From: Pseudarthrobacter sp. AL07
GTDB taxonomy: Bacteria > Actinomycetota > Actinomycetes > Actinomycetales > Micrococcaceae
Reading direction: 5' to 3'
DNA: 61,480 bases
NCBI RefSeq assembly: GCF_029960665.1
Contig: NZ_JASBRB010000016.1
Coordinates: 1-61,480, forward strand
Positions 42,319 through 51,329 of the stretch are shown one piece after another. How positions within the stretch are numbered: the stretch's first letter is position 1; every line of letters begins with the position of its first letter. Below the pieces are notes generated by a model. It saw nothing but the letters and a program-made list of their open reading frames with translations, did no database searches and was not told where the DNA came from. The position numbers and the translations under genes are program-made.

Positions 42319-43965
42319 GTGAACGACGGCCCGCTGATCGTCCAAAGTGACAAAACCATCCTGCTCGAAGTGGACCACGAACTGGCCACCGAGGCGCGCC
42401 ACGCGATCGCGCCTTTCGCCGAACTGGAGCGTGCTCCGGAGCACATGCACAGCTACCGATTGACCCCCCTGGGCCTGTGGAACGCGCGCGCCGCCGGCTT
42501 GGACGCGGAGAAGGTCCTGGACACCCTGCTCAAATACTCGCGGTTCCCGGTGCCGCATTCGCTGCTGATCGACGTCGAAGAAACCATGTCCCGGTACGGG
42601 CGGCTGCGGCTGGAAAAGGACCCGCAGCACGGCCTGGTGATGCGCACGGACGACTACCCGGTGTTGGAAGAGGTCATCCGGGCCAAGAAAATCCAGCCGC
42701 TGCTGGGTCCGCGGATCGACGGCGAAACCATTGTGGTCCATTCCTCACAGCGCGGCCAGCTCAAGCAACTGCTCCTGAAAATCGGCTGGCCGGCGGAGGA
42801 TCTGGCCGGCTATGTGGACGGCACACCTCACCTGATCGCCCTGAACGAGGACGGCTGGAAGCTCCGCCCGTACCAGCAGCTCGCCACCGAGAATTTTTGG
42901 GCCGGCGGCAGCGGCGTGGTGGTGCTGCCCTGTGGTGCGGGAAAGACTCTGGTGGGTGCCGCGGCCATGGCCACGAGTTCCACCACAACCCTCATCCTGG
43001 TGACGAACACCGTGGCCGCCCGGCAGTGGAAGGACGAACTGCTCAAGCGGACGTCCTTGACGGAGGATGAAATCGGCGAGTACTCGGGCGCGGTCAAAGA
43101 GGTCCGGCCGGTCACCATCGCCACGTACCAGGTCCTCACCACCAAGCGCGGCGGCCTCTACCCGCACCTGGAGCTGGTGGACGGCCACAACTGGGGCCTG
43201 ATCATCTATGACGAAGTCCATCTCCTGCCGGCTCCGATCTTCCGGATGACCGCGGACCTGCAGGCGCGCCGCCGGTTGGGCCTCACCGCAACCCTGGTCC
43301 GCGAGGACGGCCGCGAAGGCGAGGTCTTCAGCCTGATTGGGCCCAAACGGTATGACGCACCCTGGAAGGACATCGAAGCGCAAGGTTACATCGCTCCCGC
43401 GGACTGCGTGGAGGTCCGCATTGACCTGCCCCGGGACGAGCGCGTGGCCTACGCCATGGCCGAGGACGCGGACAAGTACCGGCTGTGCGCCACGTCCGAG
43501 TCCAAAACCCTGATCGTGGAACAGCTGGTGGCACGTCACCGGGGCGAGCAGCTGCTGGTGATCGGGCAATACATTGACCAGCTGGACGAGATCGGCGAGC
43601 GCCTGCAGGCTCCCGTCATCAAGGGCGACACCTCCGTCAAGGAACGGCAGAAGCTCTTCGATGCCTTCCGTGCCGGCGACGTGAACACCCTGGTGGTGTC
43701 CAAGGTGGCCAACTTCTCCATCGACCTGCCGGAGGCCTCGGTGGCCATCCAGGTTTCGGGATCTTTCGGGTCCCGGCAGGAGGAAGCCCAGCGGCTGGGC
43801 CGGCTGCTGCGGCCGAAGAAGGACGGCCGGGCGGCCCGCTTCTACTCGCTGGTGGCCCGGGACACCCTGGACCAGGATTTCGCGGCCAAGCGGCAGCGCT
43901 TCCTGGCTGAGCAGGGCTATGCCTACCGGATCATGGACGCCAAGGATGTCGACCAGCCCGGCTGA
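42319..43965 (+). CDS. DNA repair helicase XPB (bacterial type)
   Basis: A 548-aa superfamily 2 3'-5' helicase. N-terminal damage-recognition domain (DGPLIVQSDKTILLEVDHEL), then motif Q/I LRPYQQLATENFW and LPCGAGKTLVGAAAM near residue 205, motif II IIYDEVHLLPAPIF (DEVH), motif III GLTATLVREDG, and motif VI QRLGRLLRPKKDGRAARFY. The GTG at 42319 begins 13 nt after the helicase-associated gene. Bacterial XPB is an ATP-dependent DNA helicase; its exact repair role in Actinobacteria is not settled. Confidence 0.94.
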   Translation: MNDGPLIVQSDKTILLEVDHELATEARHAIAPFAELERAPEHMHSYRLTPLGLWNARAAGLDAEKVLDTLLKYSRFPVPHSLLIDVEETMSRYGRLRLEKDPQHGLVMRTDDYPVLEEVIRAKKIQPLLGPRIDGETIVVHSSQRGQLKQLLLKIGWPAEDLAGYVDGTPHLIALNEDGWKLRPYQQLATENFWAGGSGVVVLPCGAGKTLVGAAAMATSSTTTLILVTNTVAARQWKDELLKRTSLTEDEIGEYSGAVKEVRPVTIATYQVLTTKRGGLYPHLELVDGHNWGLIIYDEVHLLPAPIFRMTADLQARRRLGLTATLVREDGREGEVFSLIGPKRYDAPWKDIEAQGYIAPADCVEVRIDLPRDERVAYAMAEDADKYRLCATSESKTLIVEQLVARHRGEQLLVIGQYIDQLDEIGERLQAPVIKGDTSVKERQKLFDAFRAGDVNTLVVSKVANFSIDLPEASVAIQVSGSFGSRQEEAQRLGRLLRPKKDGRAARFYSLVARDTLDQDFAAKRQRFLAEQGYAYRIMDAKDVDQPG

Positions 43966-44032
43966 GCGGCGTCCCTCGCGGCCCGGCCGCCTCCAACGTC
44001 AATTGATTCAGATCAGCGGGCCTCCCGCGTGA

Positions 44033-44905
44033 TCACGAGACCCCTTGGGACGCGTCCCGTTCTGTGGCACCTGTCCGGGGGTCGAACTGCGGCCGCTGGT
44101 AGGCTAGTTCACCGCCGCTGCGTCCCCCAAACGGCCGGCCGTGGTCAGCGAACTCTTCCCGGAAAAAGGCGAGGCACCACTGCCCCATCTGGATCCGCGC
44201 ACCTGTGCGGAGCACGGACTCACCTGTTGGGGAAACACTTCCGCCGACCTCACCGTGCGGAACCAGGATGTACTCGTCAGCGTCGCTGTGTCTGATCTGG
44301 GCGTGCAGCGGGTCCAGGCCCGCAAGCTGCAGGTCCGAGCCGGGGTCGCTGCCGATCAGCAACGTCTCCTTGTCCAGATTGACCTCCCGCGGAATCTGGC
44401 CGGTCCACGTGGACGAATTCTGGACAAAGATCAGTCTCGGCCGTCCGCTCCCACGGGTGTAGTGGGTGGTAGTGGCGCGGCGCACGATGTTGCGCCTGAC
44501 CGTAGGCATCACGGGCAGCAGTGTCTGGGGCGGCAGCAGCGAAAATCCCTGCGCAGCACGCCGCCTGCCCGGCCTGATCAGCGGCATCAAGGCGCCTAGG
44601 TTCCCCAGCTTGATATTGGGAGACCTCGTGATCAGCCGCTGCGTAGGCGGGCTGTGAACCGCGCCGATACTGACAATGTGTCCGTCCGGACCCTCCATGG
44701 TCACAGTGAGTCCCTGCTCAGCGAACGTCTGGGCCAGGGGCCTTATCTGGTCCAGGGACGGCGCCCTGCCCGACAAGAACGGGTCAATGGCGTCTACGGA
44801 GACCGCGACTGAGCTTCCGGCCGCCCGTGCACTGCCCCGCACTACGGTCCCCGACTCGTCCGTGTACGAGAAGTCCAAATCCATGTCCAAGCGGTATCGG
44901 ACCAC
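44033..44905 (-). CDS. FHA-domain protein
   Basis: A 290-aa protein. Residues about 180-265 contain an FHA-like domain (REVNLDKETLLIGSDPGSDL, LDPLHAQIRHSDADEYILVP, GARIQMGQWCLAFFRE), which binds phosphothreonine peptides; the usual GR..SH is degenerate (GSDPGSD, LHAQI). The N-terminal 150 residues have a basic stretch (LIRPGRRRAAQGFSLLPPQT) and no recognised domain. It lies 6 nt downstream of the 85-aa gene in a leftward pair, near a two-component system and a WXG100 gene. FHA proteins are frequent accessories of type VII secretion and Ser/Thr-kinase systems. Confidence 0.8.
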   Translation of the reverse strand: MVRYRLDMDLDFSYTDESGTVVRGSARAAGSSVAVSVDAIDPFLSGRAPSLDQIRPLAQTFAEQGLTVTMEGPDGHIVSIGAVHSPPTQRLITRSPNIKLGNLGALMPLIRPGRRRAAQGFSLLPPQTLLPVMPTVRRNIVRRATTTHYTRGSGRPRLIFVQNSSTWTGQIPREVNLDKETLLIGSDPGSDLQLAGLDPLHAQIRHSDADEYILVPHGEVGGSVSPTGESVLRTGARIQMGQWCLAFFREEFADHGRPFGGRSGGELAYQRPQFDPRTGATERDASQGVS

Positions 44906-44911
44906 CGTGGC

Positions 44912-45169
44912 TCACCCTCGGTTCTTGTCGGACCCTGCGGCGTCCTTGTCACTCGTTGTCACCCGCAGGCTTCCGTTGAGCTTCCAGGTTGCCCGCGGTG
45001 CGTCGCTTCCGATATCGCGCGGAACCTCCACAGTCATGTCTATGAACTCATAGTTGATGGCCGCACCCTTACCGGTCAGGTACGACCACATCTCCTCCGC
45101 GAGGTCGGCCCAGTCGCGGATGCTGCGGTCAGAAGTGGCGGTGCTCTCTGTTGCGATGATGTCCGACAT
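44912..45169 (-). CDS. Small protein of unknown function upstream of the FHA gene
   Basis: An 85-aa acidic protein: MSDIIATESTATSDRSIRDW, AEEMWSYLTGKGAAINYEFI, and VEVPRDIGSDAPRATWKLNG followed by a charged tail (KDAAGSDKNRG). No membrane segment or signal is present. The ATG at 45169 has GGGA 6 nt upstream, and the ATG at 45175 is an alternative. I do not recognise it. It is tightly linked to the FHA gene. Confidence 0.65.
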   Translation of the reverse strand: MSDIIATESTATSDRSIRDWADLAEEMWSYLTGKGAAINYEFIDMTVEVPRDIGSDAPRATWKLNGSLRVTTSDKDAAGSDKNRG

Positions 45170-45477
45170 GGTCATTCCCGTTTCATTAGGCGATGATTGA
45201 AACCCCAGCGCGGCTCAGGCTAGCCCGCTGGCCCCAGCGTAGCCCCGGCCGTAACACGGCGAAACCCTGGAAGCGGTGAACGTTCCGGGACAAAAAAGGG
45301 TTCCCCTGACTCCCACCGCTGCACATTATTTAGCCGCGGGAGGATAAAGCGGGCCATGTCCAGCCTCCTGTCCGCCAATGAAGCCACGGAACGCACGGAC
45401 CCCTGCGGGCCACAGCTCCCACCATGCTCACACCAGTCATCCAGAAAACTCACAGTTTCTGGGAGCATGATGGGAGT
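45170..45477. promoter_or_regulatory. Divergent intergenic region before the two-component system, with an inverted repeat
   Basis: About 300 nt with no supported gene. CCAGAAA (45441-45447) and TTTCTGG (45456-45462) form an inverted repeat with an 8-nt spacer, 15 nt before the response-regulator ATG, and are a candidate operator for autoregulation. CATGAT lies 6 nt before that ATG, so a leaderless start is possible. Confidence 0.4.
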
Positions 45478-46191
45478 ATGAAGAAGACCGGCCCAGAAGC
45501 CAAGCTGCTAGTTGTTGATGACGAACCGAACATCCGCGAGCTGCTGTCCACCTCGCTCCGGTTCGCAGGCTTCGAGGTGGTCTCTGCTGCCAACGGCCGT
45601 GACGCGCTGGCCGCCGCCGAGCTCCACTCGCCCGATCTGGCGGTGCTGGACGTGATGCTGCCGGATATGGATGGCTTCACCGTCACGCGCAAGCTGCGGG
45701 CGTCTGGCAAGCACTTCCCGGTCCTGTTCCTTACGGCGAAGGACGACACCGAGGACAAGGTCACCGGCCTCACGGTGGGCGGGGATGACTATGTCACTAA
45801 GCCGTTCAGCCTGGACGAGGTGGTGGCCCGCATCCGCGCTGTCCTGCGCCGCACGCAGCCCATGCTCGACGACGACGATGCGGTGATCCGGGTGGATGAC
45901 CTCGAGCTCGACGACGACGCCCACGAAGTGCGCCGCGGCGGCACCGTGATCGAATTGTCCCCCACGGAATTCAAGCTCCTCCGGTACCTCATGCTGAACC
46001 CCAACCGAGTGCTGTCGAAATCCCAGATCCTCGACCACGTCTGGGAGTACAACTTCAACGGCGACGCCTCGATCGTGGAGTCGTACATCTCCTACCTCCG
46101 GCGCAAGGTGGACATTGATCCGGACGCCCCCGCCCTGATCCAGACCAAACGCGGAGTGGGCTACGTGCTCCGGACGGCAGAGAAGCGCTGA
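45478..46191 (+). CDS. OmpR/PhoB-family response regulator
   Basis: A 237-aa regulator. Receiver domain with acidic pocket KLLVVDDEPNIRELL, phosphoacceptor Asp58 in LAVLDVMLPDMDG, and Lys in DDYVTKPFSLDE; C-terminal winged helix with ELSPTEFKLLRYLMLNPNRV and SYISYLRRKVDIDPDAP. The stop is 2 nt before the histidine kinase TTG start, so they form an operon. The signal is unknown. I do not assign a named ortholog. Confidence 0.93.
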   Translation: MKKTGPEAKLLVVDDEPNIRELLSTSLRFAGFEVVSAANGRDALAAAELHSPDLAVLDVMLPDMDGFTVTRKLRASGKHFPVLFLTAKDDTEDKVTGLTVGGDDYVTKPFSLDEVVARIRAVLRRTQPMLDDDDAVIRVDDLELDDDAHEVRRGGTVIELSPTEFKLLRYLMLNPNRVLSKSQILDHVWEYNFNGDASIVESYISYLRRKVDIDPDAPALIQTKRGVGYVLRTAEKR

Positions 46192-46193
46192 CC

Positions 46194-47744
46194 TTGCTGC
46201 AGCGGTGGAAATCGGCCTCGCTGAGGTCCCAGCTGGTGGCCATGATCATGGCTCTGCTGATTATTGCGCTGACTGCGACCGGCGCCGGCACCCTGACGCT
46301 GCTGCACAGCTACCTCCAGGCACAGGTGGATGACAAGCTGTACGCCGCCGTCGACCTGGCCAGCAAGCAGCGCTCGTTCACCCAGTTACAGGCACCCACC
46401 AACCCAATGGTCCCCAGTGACTACTCGCTGATCCTTTACACCCCCGGTGGGGACCCGCAGCTGTTGGGCGGCAATCCGGATGCCCACCCCGACATCTCAA
46501 CCATCTCCGTTGAGGACGCCCAGGACAGGGGCGCGCGTCCTTACCAGGTGCGTGGCACGGACGGCCATAATTGGCGGGTGGTCGCGGTGACCGTGCTCTA
46601 TATCGGCCAACCCGCCGTTGTTGTCATCGGATTGCCGCTGCAAAGCGTGGACGATGTCCTCAAGCACGCCACCCTGGTGGTCACCGGCGTCGGCCTGCTC
46701 ACCCTGCTGCTGGCCTCCCTGATCGCCAGTTGGACCGTGTCGCGGTCGTTCCGGCCGCTGGCCAAAGTGGAAAAGACCGCGGCCGCGATCGCCGCCGGCG
46801 ACCTCTCCAGGCGTGTGGACGTCGAGAATCCCGGCACCGAAGTGGGGCGGCTCGGCAGTTCACTCAACGCCATGCTGGCGCACATCGAGACGGCCTTCGC
46901 CGCCCGGACAGCCTCCGAAGGCAGAATGCGCCGGTTCGCAGCAGACGCCTCCCACGAGCTGCGTACCCCACTCGTGACCATCCGGGGTTTCTCCGAGCTC
47001 TACCGCCATGGTGCGCTGGCCACCGACGAGGACGTGGCCACGGCCATGGGGCGGATCGAAAGCGAAGCCAAACGGATGGGTTCAATGGTGGAGGATCTGC
47101 TCCTGCTGGCGCGCCTGGACGAACAGCGCCCGCTCCAGCAAAAGCCCGTTGACCTGCAGCTGATCGCCCACGACGCGGTGGTGGACACACAGGCAAGCGA
47201 CCGCTCCCGTCCCATCTCCCTGGCCGGCCTTGGTGAGGATCGGGCCGCACCCGCTCCCGTGCTCGGTGACGAAGCAAAACTGCGACAGGTGGTGGGGAAC
47301 CTGGTGGGGAACGCCCTGCGCTACACCTCGGACGGCAGCCCGATTGAACTCGCCGTCGGGGTCCGGACCTCCGACGGCGGGCAGCCGGTCGCCGTGATCG
47401 AGGTGCGGGACCATGGCCCCGGCATCTCAGAAGAGGATGCATCCAAGGTATTCGAGCGTTTCTATCGGGCGGACACGTCCCGGACGCGGGAGACCGGCGG
47501 CAGCGGCCTGGGGCTCGCGATTGTCGCGGCCATCGTGGGATCGCACGGCGGGTCCGTCAGGGTGGAAACGACCGACGGCGGCGGGGCTACCTTGGTGGTC
47601 AGCCTGCCTGTTAGGGACGACGCCACCGACGAGGCTCCCTCCGGCGATGAGCACCTGGTGGAAGCGGCTCCGGGCCGGTCGGCAGCCCAGCATGGCGATC
47701 CTCTGGACGGAGGCCACGGCGATGGCAAGGTTATCCACATATAG
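46194..47744 (+). CDS. Sensor histidine kinase
   Basis: A 516-aa membrane kinase partnered with the response regulator. The start is a TTG at 46194 (MLQRWKSASLRSQLVAMIMA). TM1 at about residues 14-38, an extracytoplasmic sensor of about 115 residues, TM2 at about 158-182, HAMP to about 235, then HisKA with His254 in FAADASHELRTPLVTIRGF, N-box NLVGNALRYTSDG, G1 VRDHGPGIS, and G2 GGSGLGLAIVAAI. The C-terminal 35 residues are acidic and not conserved. A DnaA-box sequence overlaps its last codons. Confidence 0.93.
   Translation: MLQRWKSASLRSQLVAMIMALLIIALTATGAGTLTLLHSYLQAQVDDKLYAAVDLASKQRSFTQLQAPTNPMVPSDYSLILYTPGGDPQLLGGNPDAHPDISTISVEDAQDRGARPYQVRGTDGHNWRVVAVTVLYIGQPAVVVIGLPLQSVDDVLKHATLVVTGVGLLTLLLASLIASWTVSRSFRPLAKVEKTAAAIAAGDLSRRVDVENPGTEVGRLGSSLNAMLAHIETAFAARTASEGRMRRFAADASHELRTPLVTIRGFSELYRHGALATDEDVATAMGRIESEAKRMGSMVEDLLLLARLDEQRPLQQKPVDLQLIAHDAVVDTQASDRSRPISLAGLGEDRAAPAPVLGDEAKLRQVVGNLVGNALRYTSDGSPIELAVGVRTSDGGQPVAVIEVRDHGPGISEEDASKVFERFYRADTSRTRETGGSGLGLAIVAAIVGSHGGSVRVETTDGGGATLVVSLPVRDDATDEAPSGDEHLVEAAPGRSAAQHGDPLDGGHGDGKVIHI
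47731..47739 (+). promoter_or_regulatory. Perfect DnaA-box sequence at the 3' end of the kinase gene
   Basis: TTATCCACA within the last codons of the histidine kinase gene. It is the second perfect copy in this window (the other is at 15198-15206). It may be chance or a DnaA titration or regulatory site. Confidence 0.25.
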
Positions 47745-47853
47745 CCATGGAGCGTGGCATGCGGGCAGTTCCCGTCCGTAGGCTCGCTGTAGTGGCCCGG
47801 AGCAGCCGGGCGGGCAGCAGATGCTGTCCCACTACTTCGAGAGGCAGCTAGCC

Positions 47854-48141
47854 ATGAGCATCATTTCCGTCGACACCGAACTCCTTCAGCTCAAGTCGGC
47901 CAACGTCAAAGCAACCGTGGACCGGATCAGCTCGGACGTCCAGACGATGAAGCGAGGCCTGGACGAACTGCAGTCCACCTGGCGGGGCTCGGCTGCCAAC
48001 AACTTCCAGGCCCTGGTGACCGAGTGGACCCTCACCCAGGGCAAGGTGGAGGCGTCACTGGCATCCATCAACATGGCCCTGGCATCGGCAGCGTCCACCT
48101 ACGCCCAGGCCGAGCAGGGCAACACCCAGCGCTTCAGCTGA
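47854..48141 (+). CDS. WXG100/ESAT-6-like protein
   Basis: A 95-aa helical protein: MSIISVDTELLQLKSANVKA, the W-R-G turn in LQSTWRGSAANNFQALV at residues 43-45, and a second helix ending MALASAASTYAQAEQGNTQR. This is the size and hairpin shape of WXG100 proteins secreted by type VII systems. A C-terminal YXXXD/E-like element is present (YAQAE). The ATG at 47854 follows GAGAGGCAG-like sequence. No ESX membrane components are in the window; the FHA and two-component genes are its neighbours. Confidence 0.88.
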   Translation: MSIISVDTELLQLKSANVKATVDRISSDVQTMKRGLDELQSTWRGSAANNFQALVTEWTLTQGKVEASLASINMALASAASTYAQAEQGNTQRFS

Positions 48142-48161
48142 GGCCGCGACCGAAATGCATT

Positions 48162-49220
48162 CTAGGCCTCCGGCGTACCCTGGCGGTACCGGAGCCGCCA
48201 CCTGTTGCCGTCCAGGAGCCACAGTGAGCTATGGAGAGCCGTGCCGGGGCGCGAGTAACTTCGGCACGTCAGCAGGATCGCGCTGGTGCCGATGCGGTCC
48301 GCACCCAGGATCTCCAGCTCGGTGTGCTGCACTGGTTCCTCTTCGAGCGCCATCATCGTGGCGTCACGGGTCCAGACTCTGCCCGAGATTCCGATTTCCA
48401 TAAAATCAGGGTGGAGGAGGACGCCGGTACGGCCGATGTCGCCACGGATGTCGGGGCCCGACAATTCGCGTTCGAGGGCCTCGACGATCGCCTCTGGGCT
48501 CATCTCAGCCCCGGCGGACTCCGCAGGGATGAACGATTCGATCTCCAGTTCGCTGAAGAGGTCCGGCCCGTCGTAGGGGTCTTGGTTCACGAGGTCCTGG
48601 CCGTACGAGGCCTGACCGACGGCGCCGGCACCACCGGCTGTGGTGGCCGTCTTCAGTCCGGCTGCAGTGACGGCGTCGGGGCCGGCCAGCGCAGGGCCTG
48701 CCCCGGAGCTGACGGCAACGCGGCTATCAGCTGTTGGGCCAACAGCTTCCGGGGCTCCAGCGAAGCCTGGGCCTGACCGCGCTGCCACACCCTGCTGGTA
48801 GGCGGTGGCGGCGGCACGCGCGCGGACATCGGCTGCCTCGTTGAGGTCGTGGCCGGCGTGGCCCTTGACCCATTCGAAGGTGTATTTCCGGCCGGCGATT
48901 TCCCGGTCAAGTTCCTTGAGCAGCTCCACATTCAGGACAGGTTTGCCGTCGGCCTTCCGCCAGCCCTTGCGTTTCCACCCCGGCATCCACTTTGTGATGG
49001 AGTTGATCACGTACTGGCTGTCGCAGAGAACCCTCAGGTCCTCTTCCGGGACGTGCGCGGTGGCACGGAACAGATCCAGCACAGCCATTAGCTCGCCCTG
49101 GTTGTTGGTGCCGTGCGGCCATCCCCCGGCGCGCCAGCAGTCGTCGTTCACATACCAGGCCCAACCGGCCGGGCCGGGATTTCCTAAAGCCGAACCGTCG
49201 GCCGCTGCAGTAATTGTCAC
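48162..49220 (-). CDS. rnhA: RNase HI fused to a C-terminal DUF4440/NTF2-like domain
   Basis: A 352-aa fusion. Residues 1-145 are RNase HI, which degrades RNA in RNA-DNA hybrids: Asp8 in AAADGSALGNPGPAGW, Glu43 in NNQGELMAV, Asp67 in LRVLCDSQYV, and HAGHDLNEAADVRARA with Asp131, so the DEDD set is complete. Residues about 146-215 are an Ala/Gly-rich linker. Residues about 220-352 (SPEAIVEALERELSGPDIRG, WTRDATMMALEEEP, SSLWLLDGNRWRLRYRQGTP) look like a DUF4440/SnoaL NTF2-like domain. The start is a GTG at 49220. Confidence 0.88.
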   Translation of the reverse strand: MTITAAADGSALGNPGPAGWAWYVNDDCWRAGGWPHGTNNQGELMAVLDLFRATAHVPEEDLRVLCDSQYVINSITKWMPGWKRKGWRKADGKPVLNVELLKELDREIAGRKYTFEWVKGHAGHDLNEAADVRARAAATAYQQGVAARSGPGFAGAPEAVGPTADSRVAVSSGAGPALAGPDAVTAAGLKTATTAGGAGAVGQASYGQDLVNQDPYDGPDLFSELEIESFIPAESAGAEMSPEAIVEALERELSGPDIRGDIGRTGVLLHPDFMEIGISGRVWTRDATMMALEEEPVQHTELEILGADRIGTSAILLTCRSYSRPGTALHSSLWLLDGNRWRLRYRQGTPEA

Positions 49221-49261
49221 GGAACCATCCTGCCAGAGTTCCGCTGCACGCCAGCCCGCGA

Positions 49262-49318
49262 TGCTCTATCACTTTTGGTTGCCAACCGGCCCTCTAAGGA
49301 ACCATATCTGATAGAGCA
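49262..49318. repeat. Inverted repeat TGCTCTATCA between rnhA and groEL
   Basis: TGCTCTATCA (49262-49271) and its exact complement TGATAGAGCA (49309-49318) flank a second small dyad GGTT/AACC. It lies upstream of the rnhA start on the minus strand and downstream of groEL. It could be a second groEL terminator, an rnhA operator or a dispersed repeat. Confidence 0.5.
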
Positions 49319-49348
49319 ACTTCCTGTTGGGGCGAGGCGTTAACGCCG

Positions 49349-49382
49349 ACGGCGGCCCCCACCGTTTGGTGAGGACCGCCGT
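49349..49382 (-). terminator. groEL terminator hairpin
   Basis: On the minus strand ACGGCGGTCC pairs with GGCCGCCGT across a short interrupted stem (CACC/GGTG), about 30 nt after the groEL stop. No clear T-run follows. Confidence 0.6.
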
Positions 49383-49410
49383 AGTGCGTCTTACTGTGGG
49401 GACATTGGGG

Positions 49411-51144
<1,734 letters not shown>

Positions 51145-51234
51145 TCACTCCAGCTAGGTATTTCTCTCGCTCCACGACCGCCGCCAAGCTCCGATGCCGG
51201 AAAACCGGACGTTGCTTTAGCAGTCGATACGTAA

Positions 51235-51278
51235 GAGTGCTAACTCAATAATTAGCACTCCCTAGGTGAGAGTGCAAG
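51235..51278 (-). promoter_or_regulatory. CIRCE operator with three half-sites overlapping the groEL promoter
   Basis: On the minus strand: CTTGCACTC (51278-51270), 9-nt spacer, GAGTGCTAA (51260-51252), which is a CIRCE element with 7 of 9 matches in the first arm; then an 8-nt spacer and a third half-site, TTAGCACTC (51243-51235). The promoter TTGCAC-N17-TAATTA (51277-51249) lies inside it, so HrcA bound here would block polymerase. The leader to the groEL start is about 200 nt and contains no supported gene. Confidence 0.9.
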
Positions 51279-51329
51279 CGAAAGGCCCCGCAAATCGCGC
51301 CGTCAGGGCGGCCCGTTCGCCACCGGCGA

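Noticed and set aside
45220..45468. An 82-codon minus-strand frame in the region before the two-component system
   Set aside because: It would overlap the putative response-regulator operator and has no ribosome-binding site or family resemblance; a possible alternative, but I do not call it.
44033..48141. A complete type VII secretion locus
   Set aside because: Only a WXG100 protein and an FHA protein are present; no EccC, EccB, EccD, EccE or mycosin is encoded in the window.
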